Shown piece by piece: positions 22,905 to 33,163 of a DNA stretch of 60,000 nt; the stretch's first letter is position 1; every line of letters begins with the position of its first letter. Made by a program: the position numbers and the translations under genes. The DNA lies in NCBI RefSeq assembly GCF_964355755.1, contig NC_092674.1, positions 24,704,001-24,764,000 of the forward strand, in the 5' to 3' direction. The stretch comes from Antedon mediterranea. Its lineage: Eukaryota; Echinodermata; Crinoidea; Comatulida; Antedonidae. The notes below the pieces were generated by a model. That model was not told the origin of the DNA, ran no database searches, and worked only from the letters and a program-made list of their open reading frames with translations.

Positions 22905-23250
22905 TATTTATTCAACTTCTCACTAACACTGTTAGTGAAGGATCGGGACCAACAGGTGGTAAACACCTCTAAAACGGCCCAGTCCCAATTGCACAGTTTC
23001 TGTGTGTGACAGTGGCTGTGTTTGTGTAGACTAGTCCACCGGGGTAGCCCCCTACTCGTCTCGAAAGATGTACTAGGTTCTTTAAAGTGCACATGAGCTA
23101 TGTGTACACTGGACCTACGGTTTATAGTCCTTATCCGAGAAGACTCGTTCTACCACCAGAACCATGGAGCGAGTGAGCCTCGAACCCTTGCCGATGTTAT
23201 GGCTACGTAATTACGGTTCCACTGTCTTAGCCGCTCGGCCACTCACTCAC
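22905..23250 (-). mobile_element. tRNA-derived SINE, unit A copy
   Basis: On the minus strand a perfect A box TGGCCGAGCGG (23231-23241) and a B-box-like GGTTCGAGGCTC (about 23175-23187) form a Leu/Ser-tRNA-like head. The family body follows: TGGTGGTAGAACGAGTC, ATAAGGACTATAAACCG, GGTCCAGTGTACAC, CTAGTACATC, CAGCCACTGTCACAC. The tail at 22905-22935 is AT-rich. It is inserted in the middle of a short MITE (22855-23365) of the CAGTGGCGTAAC type. Confidence 0.8.
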
Positions 23251-23496
23251 TCTGAAAGCTAGGGGCACGGAGCTTACTGCTCAGAGGAAAAAAACAGCCA
23301 TTGATTTATGTCAAAAGGCCAAGACCACCAGCGTTAGAGGACCTCTGTGTAATGGAACTAGCCCTACAGAATCAGATGATTTGTAGCTTGGATTCGTCCG
23401 CATGATGATTTTCTTTAAATGTTATTTAATTTTGTTTAACACAAAAATTAATTATATGTCGCGACTTGACAAAAATAACGGTTATATAAAAGTAAA

Positions 23497-23632
23497 GCTC
23501 TGTCTACACTATCAATCTAATTTGAAAAAAAATGTGATGTGCCCAAAAATGGTAGAGATACGACATCCTCATGTCCATATATGGGCACATCACATTTTTT
23601 TGACACATAAGGTTTGATAGTGTAGACAGAAC
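23497..23632. mobile_element. MITE family 1, complete copy (unit A)
   Basis: Ends GCTCTGTCTACACTATCAA and TTTGATAGTGTAGACAGAA. Internal GTGATGTGCCC and GGGCACATCACATTTTTT are also inverted. About 136 bases. The same insertion is present in unit B at 25940-26077. Confidence 0.85.
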
Positions 23633-23855
23633 GTCAGAAATAAAGGCACATCAGCTTTAAAGGTTAAGTTCTCTATATTGATGACATTTTAAACACAATT
23701 TACTTTTTTGGTAATCATACATACAATGACACATGGAGTACTTTACTGTTTATTTCAATGCCCAATAAAACTAAAAAAACTATAAAACTAAAATCAATAC
23801 ATTAATTGCAGTAGCTGCAATATTCATGTTGACATAGAGACTAAAGTAATACAAT

Positions 23856-24345
23856 TAGTAGTATGGAATAATTTAAGTCAATCCTTACTAAATACTAATA
23901 ACTTAAATACATTCAAATCCAAATATAAACAATTCCTTTTATCACAATACAGATCGTATTAATAAAACTTTTTCATCAAACTTTTTTTTGTCTCACCTAC
24001 TGCAAGTATATATGATAGTACATATACTATACCCTTTACGTGTGTCCTCTTGTTGTGTTTGTATAGTCCTGTAGCGTAATTGTGTATAAAAAAAATTTAA
24101 AAAATATATATATATATAATATTATTTCTACTACTTTAATTAATATTTAATTATTGTCTATTGTAATTGATACAATTATTAGTGTATTTTGTACTGGTGA
24201 AACCAGGCTTAAAGCTCTATATTGAGCTTATTTGGTCTTTTCCAGGCTTTGCATTTTTTTATTTAATACTTATTATGTAAAAATATTAAGTTTGATGCAT
24301 TGTGAAATAAAAACGAACGAACGAACGAACGAACGAACGAACAAT
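23856..24345 (+). mobile_element. CR1-like retroposon 3' fragment present only in duplication unit A
   Basis: About 490 bases. It starts with a short coding remnant (VWNNLSQSLLNTNNLNTFK, ending in a stop near 23960), as in the C-terminus of CR1-like polyproteins. A 3' untranslated region, AATAAA (24306-24311) and about seven ACGA units follow. Unit B has the uninterrupted site (ACAAT once); here ACAAT flanks both sides. This is a directly visible filled/empty site pair. Confidence 0.85.
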
Positions 24346-25326
24346 GAATATTTTATTGTAGTTGTGTTTCTAAATGTTATTAAATTTCGAAGTCCTGTGT
24401 GAGTGAAGAGGGGTGGAGGAAGGCTAAACCTACATATTAACTTGAATCCTCCATTGATAATGATATATTTGCTTTAATACCCAACGCTGTTCTAGACAAA
24501 GTGTAACTTCTCGACATTGTATTAGATTTTCCTTTCTTATAATTGTACAGTGACTGTTTGTTTATACAAATGAATTATATGAGTACATTTTTAAATTGTA
24601 CTTCATTAATTTAGACAATGATATATATGGGATTACTTCCTCAAAAAAAGTTTCAAAAGTTTCACAAATGTGTGACGTATCCGTTTTCGTTATCGTATTC
24701 GTAAGATTTGTTTCGAAACCTCCCTAATATTGAATTTGTTTTTCGTAATTTTTAGTAAATGTTGAATGGACTAAATTTCCTATCAATTGTTTGTAATACA
24801 AGTGAAAAAAAAAAAGCCTAATTGAGATTCCATTACATTCACACTCAAATACAAAACAAGAAATCTTTTAAAGTGACTAATAAATAACCAAATACACTGT
24901 AATATGGGCATACAGGGATTTGTTGTTATTGTACATTTCAATAAAGAAACCCATAATTTTATATTTACCAGTACTATACACTTCACATTTAATTACATTA
25001 AACGTTTGTGTACCTGCTTCACATCAGTTTGATGTTTATAATATATCAGTCGATGGAGTGGTTTTCAATTTATATTTCAAGATAACGTAGAACAAACTAA
25101 TTGATCCAACAAGATCTTATTTCTAAATAAATACTATCAATCAGCACAGTCAGCATGCAAACATTAATTTATTAATTCAAATTCTGCTGTTTATTAAATA
25201 TTCAAGTCAAAATGATTATACTGCAGTTACTGCATATAAAGACCGAGAAAAAGACCAATGTATTCAAGCCCTTCCCAATGGCATAAACGCTATGAGCCCT
25301 CACTGTCTAAAATTTATTTTTTATTT

Positions 25327-25670
25327 ATTTATTCAACTTCTCACTAACACTGTTAGTGAAGGATCGGGACCAACAGGTGGTAAACACCTCTAAAACGGCC
25401 CAGTCCCAATTGCACAGTTTCTGTGTGTGACAGTGGCTATGTTTGTGTAGACTAGTACACCGGGGTAGCCCCCTACTCGTCTCGAAAGATGTACTAGGTT
25501 CTTTAAAGTGCACAAGAGCTAGATGTGTACACTGGACCTACAGTTTATAGTCCTTATCCGAGAAGACTCGTTCTACCACCAGAACCATGGAGCGAGCGAG
25601 CCTCGAACCCTTGCCGATGTTATGGCTACGTAATTACGGTTCCACTGTCTTAACCGCTCGGCCACTCACT
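25327..25670 (-). mobile_element. tRNA-derived SINE, unit B copy
   Basis: Duplicate of the SINE at 22905-23250, with a few substitutions and a short insertion (GAGCTAGATGTG instead of GAGCTATGTG). Confidence 0.8.
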
Positions 25671-25939
25671 CACTCTGAAAGCTAGGGGCACGGAGCTTAC
25701 TGCTCGGAGCTTACTGCTCAGAGGAAAAAAACAGCCATTGATTTATGTCAAAAGGCCAAGACCCCCAGCGTTAGAGGACCTCTGTGTAATGGAACTAGCC
25801 CTACAGAATCAGATGATTTGCAGCTCGGATTCGTCCGCATGATGATTTTCTTTAAATGTTATTTAATTTTGTTTAACAATAACACAAAAATTAATTATAT
25901 GTCGCGACTTGACAAAAATAACGGTTATATAAAAGTAAA

Positions 25940-26077
25940 GCTCTGTCTACACTATCAATCTAATTTGAAAAAAAATGTGATGTGCGCAAAAATGGTAGAG
26001 ATACGACATCCTCATGTCCATATATATGGGCACATCACATTTTTTTGACACATAAGGTTTGATAGTGTAGACAGAAC
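25940..26077. mobile_element. MITE family 1, complete copy (unit B)
   Basis: Duplicate of 23497-23632, differing by an extra TA in TATATATGGGC and a G in GTGATGTGCGC. Confidence 0.85.
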
Positions 26078-26744
26078 GTCAGAAATAAAGGCACATCAGC
26101 TTTAAAGGTTAAGTTCTCTATATTGATGAAATTTAAATACCCTTAAACACAATTTACTTTTTTAGTAATCATACATACAATGACACATGGAGTACTTTAC
26201 TGTTTATTTCAATGCCCCATAAAACTACAAAAAACTAAACTAAAATCAATACATTAATTGCAGTAGCTGCAATATTCATGTTGACATAGAGACTAAAGTA
26301 ATACAATGAATATTTTATTGTAGTTGTGTTTCTAAATGTTATTAAATTTCGAAGCCCTGTGTGTGTGAAAAGGGGTGGGGGAATGCTAAACCTACATAAT
26401 AACTCCATTGATATAGTTGCTTTAATACCCAACGCTGTTCTAGACAAAGTGTAACTTCTCGACATTGTACTAGATTTTCCTTTCTTATAATTGTACAGTG
26501 ACTGCTTTGTTTGTACAAATGAATTATATGATGGCAAAAGTACATTTTTAAATTGTATATTAATTTAGACAATGATATATATGGGATTACTTCCTCAAAC
26601 CTGTAATTTAAATTCATGAAGAAATTGATACAAAATACATCTTCTTTTACAAGAGTATACATTGATTCTTTGCCTTGCCTATTATATGTTTTTATGGGAT
26701 CATTAAAAAATTATTGTACTGCAGTTACTGCAATAACTTGAATC

Positions 26745-27045
26745 CGGGACAATTCGACCCTTGGCGATTCGACCCACTTTTGGTGGGATGATTCGACCCG
26801 AAACGTGTCACTTTAGACCAAATTCCTATACATTTTTTTGGGTACATTATCAATTTTATCGAACGGCCAACAGAGGCTATTTTCGACAATGTTTGCTTTA
26901 TTGCATCTTTATCTTCTCTAGTACAGTAGTATTACCCCAGAGTCTCTCTGAAAATAAAGTTTGGGGAAAAAAGCTTATTTATGCTTATAAAATGTATATC
27001 AAAGCCGATAAGTGTGCAGAATCGTCTCAGGGCCGAATTGTCCCG
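26745..27045. mobile_element. 301-bp TIR element with CGGGACAATTCGRCCC ends
   Basis: The left end CGGGACAATTCGACCC and right end GGGCCGAATTGTCCCG are inverted with one mismatch. Just inside the left end the word GATTCGACCC occurs twice. No coding capacity. Flanks show no clear target duplication. Confidence 0.65.
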
Positions 27046-27049
27046 CTGT

Positions 27050-28650
27050 CGTAACTATAATGTTGTACAGTAAGTTAGAATTTCATAAAATTCCCAAAAA
27101 AAGAATGCCAAATAACTACAAAATATAGTTAGTTACTGCAGTAGCATAATTTTGACATGATCTCTACCACATCTGCATGTATTCTTGTCATTTGATTGGT
27201 TACTTTCAAATCAATTTCTGATCTTTCAAACATGAGAAATACAAGCTTCAATTGCCTGATGTTTCGTATTGACCATTCACTAAAAACCGACGACAAACAT
27301 TTTGTTGTTGTTATTTTATTATGCACATCGTCAACTAGACTTGCCCCAAGTCTGTATTATCTTTTTTTTTTATTTATTTGTTTTTATTTCGACCGCGATT
27401 TTTGTCTGAAAATACAGACTTGTGAAACACGTATAGAAATCGATTTGCAGACCGCAAACATACGATAAGAATGACGTAGGTTATCATACCGTATTTGGCT
27501 ATATGGGGCGGGCGGTATGTAAATATGGATTTCGAATCAACCAATGATCATTTTGTTTCAAAATGAAAGAGATCGAGTACGTAGGCCTACCAGTGCTTAA
27601 TGACTGTACGATCGAGACTGTTGAAATATAAAATAGTAATGCCAAGTTGTTTTGTTTATTAATTGTTTAGGCCTAGGCCTCTTTCGTAGGTCCTACTCAA
27701 CTCGCGTGTATGACCTGCCAAATAAAACGCCAATGAAGTAGGCCTACATACCACCGGCACACAACAGGGCTACACCACCACACAGAACAGGACAGGGTCT
27801 CGGTGGGAATTAAATCAAAATTATCTCCGCGTAATAAATGATCCATTCAATGTTTGATTTGCGGAGAAGCTAGCCTATCATATATTAAGACGAGTTTTCA
27901 TGTTTCAAAGATCCCATCGAATGTTTACCAGACTACTAGTACTCCTAGGCATATAAAATAATTTCTAGCCTTCAGAACTTTCATAAATGTACCCAAGAAG
28001 TACACATTGTCTAAACGTAACATAGCGCATGCGCATCATCTTAGTTGTTGAGTCTTTAAAATTCTGAAATATGAATATTTACACGGTGTACGAGTGAGTA
28101 GCCAATCGCATGCAGCTGAAACTAGTCAACCGGATAATCGTATGCACCAAGAATTCTTGGTGTCAAACCACGTGACTTGTGCGTGTTTCCCCAGACGGAG
28201 TATCCAAAATCAAGTAGTATACGTATGAAACGCCATCTGTGCCAAAATATTTATCTTTTAACTAATATTAAGACAAAACTCCGTCTGGAACCCAGACTAA
28301 TCGTCAACATTATTACCGATTGGACAATCGCTCATGAATAGATGTTACATTCTGCCTGGTAAAAACTAGATTCAACCAAAATATAATCAAGTTAAGTGTG
28401 TTGCTTAACTCAAATTACACCATTAAGCATCTTTCTTATATGTTACTTAATATTTTTGTAGCAAATATTAAATAACAGAGAACACGATATAATTAATAGC
28501 ACTGATAGATATCATCTTTCTACGCAACTTTCTCTTATCAAAATGATTTAATGATTGGTTAAAAGCTGGATCATAATTATTTTTTTATATCTCATGTAAG
28601 GTAATCCTCAAGACTGTTATTGCACAGATTGTTTCTGCCTGAGTTGGTTA
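27050..28650. other. non-coding stretch, partly less AT-rich
   Basis: No exon accepted. A hairpin word AAGTCTGTATT / AATACAGACTT spans about 27349-27421. From about 27470 to 28300 the composition is closer to balanced with more CpG, including ACTCCGTCTGG and its complement about 80 bases apart (28190-28285). This could be regulatory or an old element; I see nothing decisive. Confidence 0.4.
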
Positions 28651-28659
28651 TTAGAATTA

Positions 28660-28915
28660 ATACCACATTCAGACAGCGTCGTCAGCGACATCTCGTCGGA
28701 TAAACACTCTTCTTCACACCTAGACTCTTAGTCTAAGGCATTAATTTACATTACATAGGCCAGCGGCCTAAAGTATATAAATATTAAACAAACAAAAATT
28801 AGATGCAAAATGAATTACCGTATGTCTTTTTTTAAATGTGCAAAATAAATTTTTATTTTTCTATTATTTATTATTATTATCTGTCATACGATGCTGTCTG
28901 AGTTGGGCCTTTACA
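28660..28915. mobile_element. short TIR element with CAGACAGCRTCGT ends
   Basis: CCACATTCAGACAGCGTCGT near 28664 and ACGATGCTGTCTGAGTTGG near 28888 are imperfect inverted repeats about 225 bases apart. No coding sequence. Confidence 0.5.
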
Positions 28916-28930
28916 ACTGTATTGTATAGG

Positions 28931-28935
28931 TCTTA

Positions 28936-28978
<43 letters not shown>
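28931..28978 (+). repeat. (AT)n microsatellite
   Basis: About 22 uninterrupted TA/AT dinucleotides. A shorter one lies at 29200-29216. Confidence 0.95.
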
Positions 28979-28981
<3 letters not shown>

Positions 28982-29088
28982 AAATCAGGCAATGAACATT
29001 AATTCTAAACCGCCCGGTGATATACTGAAATTTAATTAATTAATTTGAAACGATAAAGATGAGGAAATCTGTGAGAATGAGAAAAAGT

Positions 29089-29160
29089 CGTCCCAACCGA
29101 GGCTCGAACTCGGACCGCCTGCTTGATATGCAGATGTCCTAACCATTAGACCACTGGGGC
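29089..29160 (-). tRNA. tRNA-like gene or tRNA pseudogene, near-canonical cloverleaf
   Basis: On the minus strand from 29160: acceptor GCCCCAG, TG, D arm GTCT-AATGGTTA-GGAC, anticodon arm TCTGC-ATATCAA-GCAGG, short variable loop CGGT, T arm CCGAG-TTCGAGC-CTCGG, acceptor TTGGGAC. The A box (TGGTCTAATGG) and B box (GAGTTCGAGCC) are good, and a TTTTT pol III stop follows directly. Against a working gene: one acceptor mismatch plus a terminal G-T pair, and an A at position 32. Positions 34-36 read ATC, which would decode the Asp codon GAT with an unusual wobble base. Probably a pseudogene or the head of a SINE. Confidence 0.5.
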
Positions 29161-29229
29161 TTTCATGGTATTGTTCGAACTCGATTGGATAGCGACTCTT
29201 TATATATATATATATATTTTATTCCATTT

Positions 29230-31140
29230 TATAGGGGGCGGGTTTCCCGCTGTTGAATGAGATTATGAAAAAGAATACACTACAGCATTGATTGTTGGTT
29301 TTTTTGTTGTATTATAGCAAATTTGCATTTTTAGTTGAATTTGCCAGCATGTTTGGATTTTCTCTATTCACTCTCTATTTTTATATTTTGGCACAGCTGT
29401 AGTTGGGTTTTAGCCAGGAAACAATTAATGTCATAGACACAAAATCGATGAATAATATAAAAAAAGATAAATTAAAATTTGACTAACCAACTGATTGAAT
29501 TGATGCTTGTGGCCAACATATAATATTGTTTAAAGCCAATTATCCTAATAAAGTTGAGACAACTAATTGATTCTTGGCATTAAAGGAAATCTCGATCACA
29601 AACCTTACCGCTAGCGTAAACCAGTCTTACACGTCCATACGCGTAAACCTTGCACGGCAAGACAGGAAAAAAGTAAATTTCGGAATGTATTTATTCTTAA
29701 TTTTTTTATTTATTACAGTATGTACAGTACAAATATATGACCAAAACAATAGCTATTAGCATAAAGCTAAAACCGTATTACAAATAAAATAAATCACAAG
29801 GTACCAAGAAAGTCTGTTTTTTTGGTTTGTGGTTTTGTGGAATTTCTCTATAATTGTAAAACTTAATGCTGTTAATAGGTTACAAAATAAATAGAATACA
29901 TTATGTGGCCAGTATCTGAACACTTCCCGACATGTTTTGATTTTAATTATCATAAGTATTATTAATCCTCGTTGCTGATTTATGTTTAATAGAGGATGTT
30001 GTCAGTACAGTGGAGAATAACGCACCCGGATTAGGTAACAGAGGTCTCGTGGGTGGCGCTTGCGTCACCCTGAGGGATACTTGAGGCTTTACAGTATTAA
30101 AGAACTGGGTTATGTGTTATGAGTAATCAAATTATCATCTATCCCACAAGGAACAGTCCTGGTTCTATTTGTTTTTAGTAGGTCAGACATTTTAAAAGAA
30201 AACAGGTATTTATTAAGTAAAAGAATGTTAAGTAAAATGAAAGATGTTCTATATAGTTATTTGGTAGCATTTCTGCTATGAAACTTTCTTAAGTTGTAGT
30301 GCACTTCTATTTTTATTTTTTACCTCAAAAATCAGTTTTTACCCACAATTTTCTTCAACTAATATTTACTACGAAGCAGGGAAGTTATTATTGCCGAGGA
30401 AAGCCATGCACTCAACAAAAATGTTGTCTTTCACAGAATTGGTAGAATTTGCTTCCCTATGATGAAAACTAATAGTTTACAAATTCTTTTCTCCCAACTG
30501 CTACGAAGCTTTTTAATGCAAATTTTGCTAGGTGAACATACTTATATATAAGACTGTTTTCTACATTTTTATGATATTTTTTAATACTGCAAATGCCATG
30601 TTTTAACCTTTTTATGTCATATTTGTATATGTTGCTTTTTTTATTTTATCCCTTGGTGTCATGCTGTTTGTATTTTACCTATCATATTTTATTGTTTATT
30701 TTCGAGCCTTGATAGAATAAAATAATTGGAAGATATTGTCCCCCTGAAAAAATAATTTTTTTGTTGAATATGCCATTTTAATGCAGCATAATACTGCAGT
30801 ATTTACTTTGACAAAAAATTGGGTAGGAAAACCAATTATTTACCTGAAAAAATTATAATTTAAAGCAAAAATAGTCAAATTGGCTGTTAGTGTAATAGCC
30901 AATTGGTTTTTGGTTGAATTTAACAGTTTGTCATTTTATAAATGAAAACATAATTTTGTTCTGTTTTTTCTTTTACAGGAGTGATTAACTTTTAAACTAA
31001 AAAATGGCCTATTCAAAATCTGATTTTATTAATCTTCATTTTTCATGTTTTTGGAGGACAATACATCTTTAAATTGAACTGGTTCATTCCTTGATTAACA
31101 CATGGAGGTATTTTACACTTGCATGATCAATGCTGCGCTT
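29230..31140. other. non-coding AT-rich stretch with MITE family 3 copy
   Basis: No gene seen. A MITE family 3 copy spans about 30730-31075 in inverted orientation (TATTGTCCCCCTGAAAA at the left, GGACAATACATCTTTAAA at the right). Confidence 0.55.
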
Positions 31141-31302
31141 TTGAGCTCTGTCTACACTATCAAACAGTTAGTCCAGATCCCTATGTCAAAAAAAGTGCCT
31201 TCGTGTGCAGATCATGGGGAAAGTGTAAACATTGTGTTTTAGGAATATTTGAATCATGCTGGTTATAAAAACCCATGTTGTCAAATTTCTAAAATTCATC
31301 TT

Positions 31303-31635
31303 TGACCTCTGACCTCAATTTGAATGTTTTGACCCATTGAAAACAAAATGGTCATATCTTTGCAACACGTAGATTAAATGAAATAATTTTAGTGTCAAAT
31401 TATTTGGAAGATGCATATTAATATTCGTTCTAATGGAAAAGTTTGTCCAAAAATGGCTGGAAGTATGATTTTTGGCATATTTGACCTTTGACCTACATAT
31501 CATATAACTCCGTAACTAACAGTTGGACAAACTTTAAATAGGGCTCAAATTAATCTGTAGGTATATGTTTCTATTCAGTCTAATAAGAACTTTTTCAAGA
31601 AAATGACCCAAAATATTTTTATTGACCTTTGACCT
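31303..31635 (+). promoter_or_regulatory. three DR1-type hormone-response-like sites
   Basis: TGACCTCTGACCT (31303-31315), TGACCTTTGACCT (31482-31494) and TGACCTTTGACCT (31623-31635) are direct repeats of TGACCT separated by one base, the recognition pattern of RXR/HNF4/PPAR-type nuclear receptors. They are 179 and 141 bases apart in similar AT-rich contexts, so they may be diverged copies of one repeat unit instead of an evolved enhancer. Confidence 0.35.
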
Positions 31636-31845
31636 GTACTGGTAGTACACATTTCTATAATCTCAAAAACTATTGGCCGTAAAATGGTTGTTTTTGTGAA
31701 ATGGTTCGAAAAATTTACATTTATATGTTGTATAATAACAACAGTTGTTAGAAATGTAAAAGAATTTTATTTATGATCACTAACTTTGTAATTTATTAAC
31801 ATCACTAGCATTTGTTATAATATTAAAATGTATTATATTTGCTGA

Positions 31846-32160
31846 TTTTAAGCACATCACATGAATTTATCAGTGTGATGTGCCCAAATATGGTAGTGAT
31901 ATGCCCAAATATGATATGACATCATCATCATGTTCATATATGGGCAAATCAAATTTTTTTTGTCACATAAAGTTTGATACTGTAGTGTTAAACTCTGTCT
32001 ACACTATCAAACTAGATTGACAAAAAAAGTGTGATGTGCCCAAATATGGTAGTAATATGCTCAAATATGGTAGTGACATGACATCATGTCCATTATGGGC
32101 AAATCACATTTTTTGTCATGTAAAGTTTGATACTGTAATGTTATACTGAGCTTTAGATTC
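31846..32160. mobile_element. two MITE family 1 copies, head to tail
   Basis: The first copy (about 31850-31988, left terminus missing) and a second complete one (31989-32155: CTCTGTCTACACTATCAAAC to GTTTGATACTGTAATG) are adjacent. A left-end fragment also lies at 31143-31200. Confidence 0.75.
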
Positions 32161-33163
32161 AAGGTTTTGATTAAAAGACATTGCATTCTACTTAAACTAT
32201 AAATAAACCGAAAACAGCATGTGGAGTGATACTTATTACTTTTTTAATTCAGCATATGGCAATTTTTATATTGTTATTCAAATGCAATAACAAAAATTAA
32301 TATCAAAGTATTTTTTTTTTTCCTGAGGCAAGGCCTAACACAAGGTTGTTTATCACAAGATTGTTTATCACAAGATAACATTAAGCTATAGACTTGATTG
32401 AGATCATTAAGCCTTAGTTCCCTGTGGGCATATACTTGAAACATTTGAACCATTGTTTTATAAACATGAATTCATGTGTAGGTCAAGGGTTAAATTATCT
32501 TTAAAAACATTATTTCAAATCTATGAAAAGTCTACATGCATATCTTTTTTCCCCAATCCTATATTGTACTGATCAAATGTTCAACAATATAATGAAAGTA
32601 CTCAGAAACTTGATATTTTGGCTCATGTTAAAAGAATTCCTATTTTTCTTTTTTTTTATTTGTGAAGATAATAAACTGATTTTCTTGAATTTCAATAGGC
32701 ATTTTCTGTCAGTATATACCTATTTACATAAACAAATTCAGAATAGGAACAATTACACAGCTTTTGGCACTGTACTGTTGAGTACTTGGCAATCCTGGTT
32801 ACAAGTTGTTACATTTTGCAGATGTGAAAAGGTTACAAGCAGACAAGCCTTTGTACAACAAGCCTTGAAGAATATGTGAGGCGCAGGAGGCACAAACAAT
32901 TGGCAGGGGTGGAGGAAGGAGGCAGCAGTGGAGATGAAGGGCATTGTCCCAGTGGGGTCCTGAAAACACAAATACCCGACCTTTCAAAATACTGTGTAAA
33001 ATCTATCGCCTATCAAGGGGTGCACATATATGTTTTAACAAAGGTGTCCTCTTAATAGAGGTTCTAAACAACTGAATATTTCTACTTCAAGTGCGATAAA
33101 ACAAATTTAAACTTACATTCCACTCTGAACAATTAACAACTCTTCTGTCGACTCAAACATTCA

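Larger units (their letters stand above)
22237..26598 (+). repeat. tandem segmental duplication, two units of about 2.4 and 1.95 kb
   Basis: Unit A is about 22237-24642 and unit B about 24646-26598. They are nearly identical throughout, from AAAAAGTTTCAAAAGTTTC to the GGGATTACTTCCTC border. Differences are small indels and point changes plus one large one: about 490 bases present only in unit A (23856-24345). Both contain the same SINE (inside a CAGTGGCGTAAC-type MITE), MITE family 1 copy and flanking unique DNA. Confidence 0.92.

Noticed and set aside
26235-26662. Two overlapping open frames (minus) of 100 and 106 codons
   Set aside because: They lie in the duplicated block; the equivalent frames in the other unit are broken by indels, so there is no coding constraint.
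32753-32987. Possible alternative last PARL exon (acceptor TTTTCAG before GACCCCACTGGG on the minus strand, donor AAAGTATG at 33167)
   Set aside because: The peptide it would add does not resemble any PARL C-terminus, and the exon ending at 33164 already gives a PARL-like end. Could be 3' UTR.
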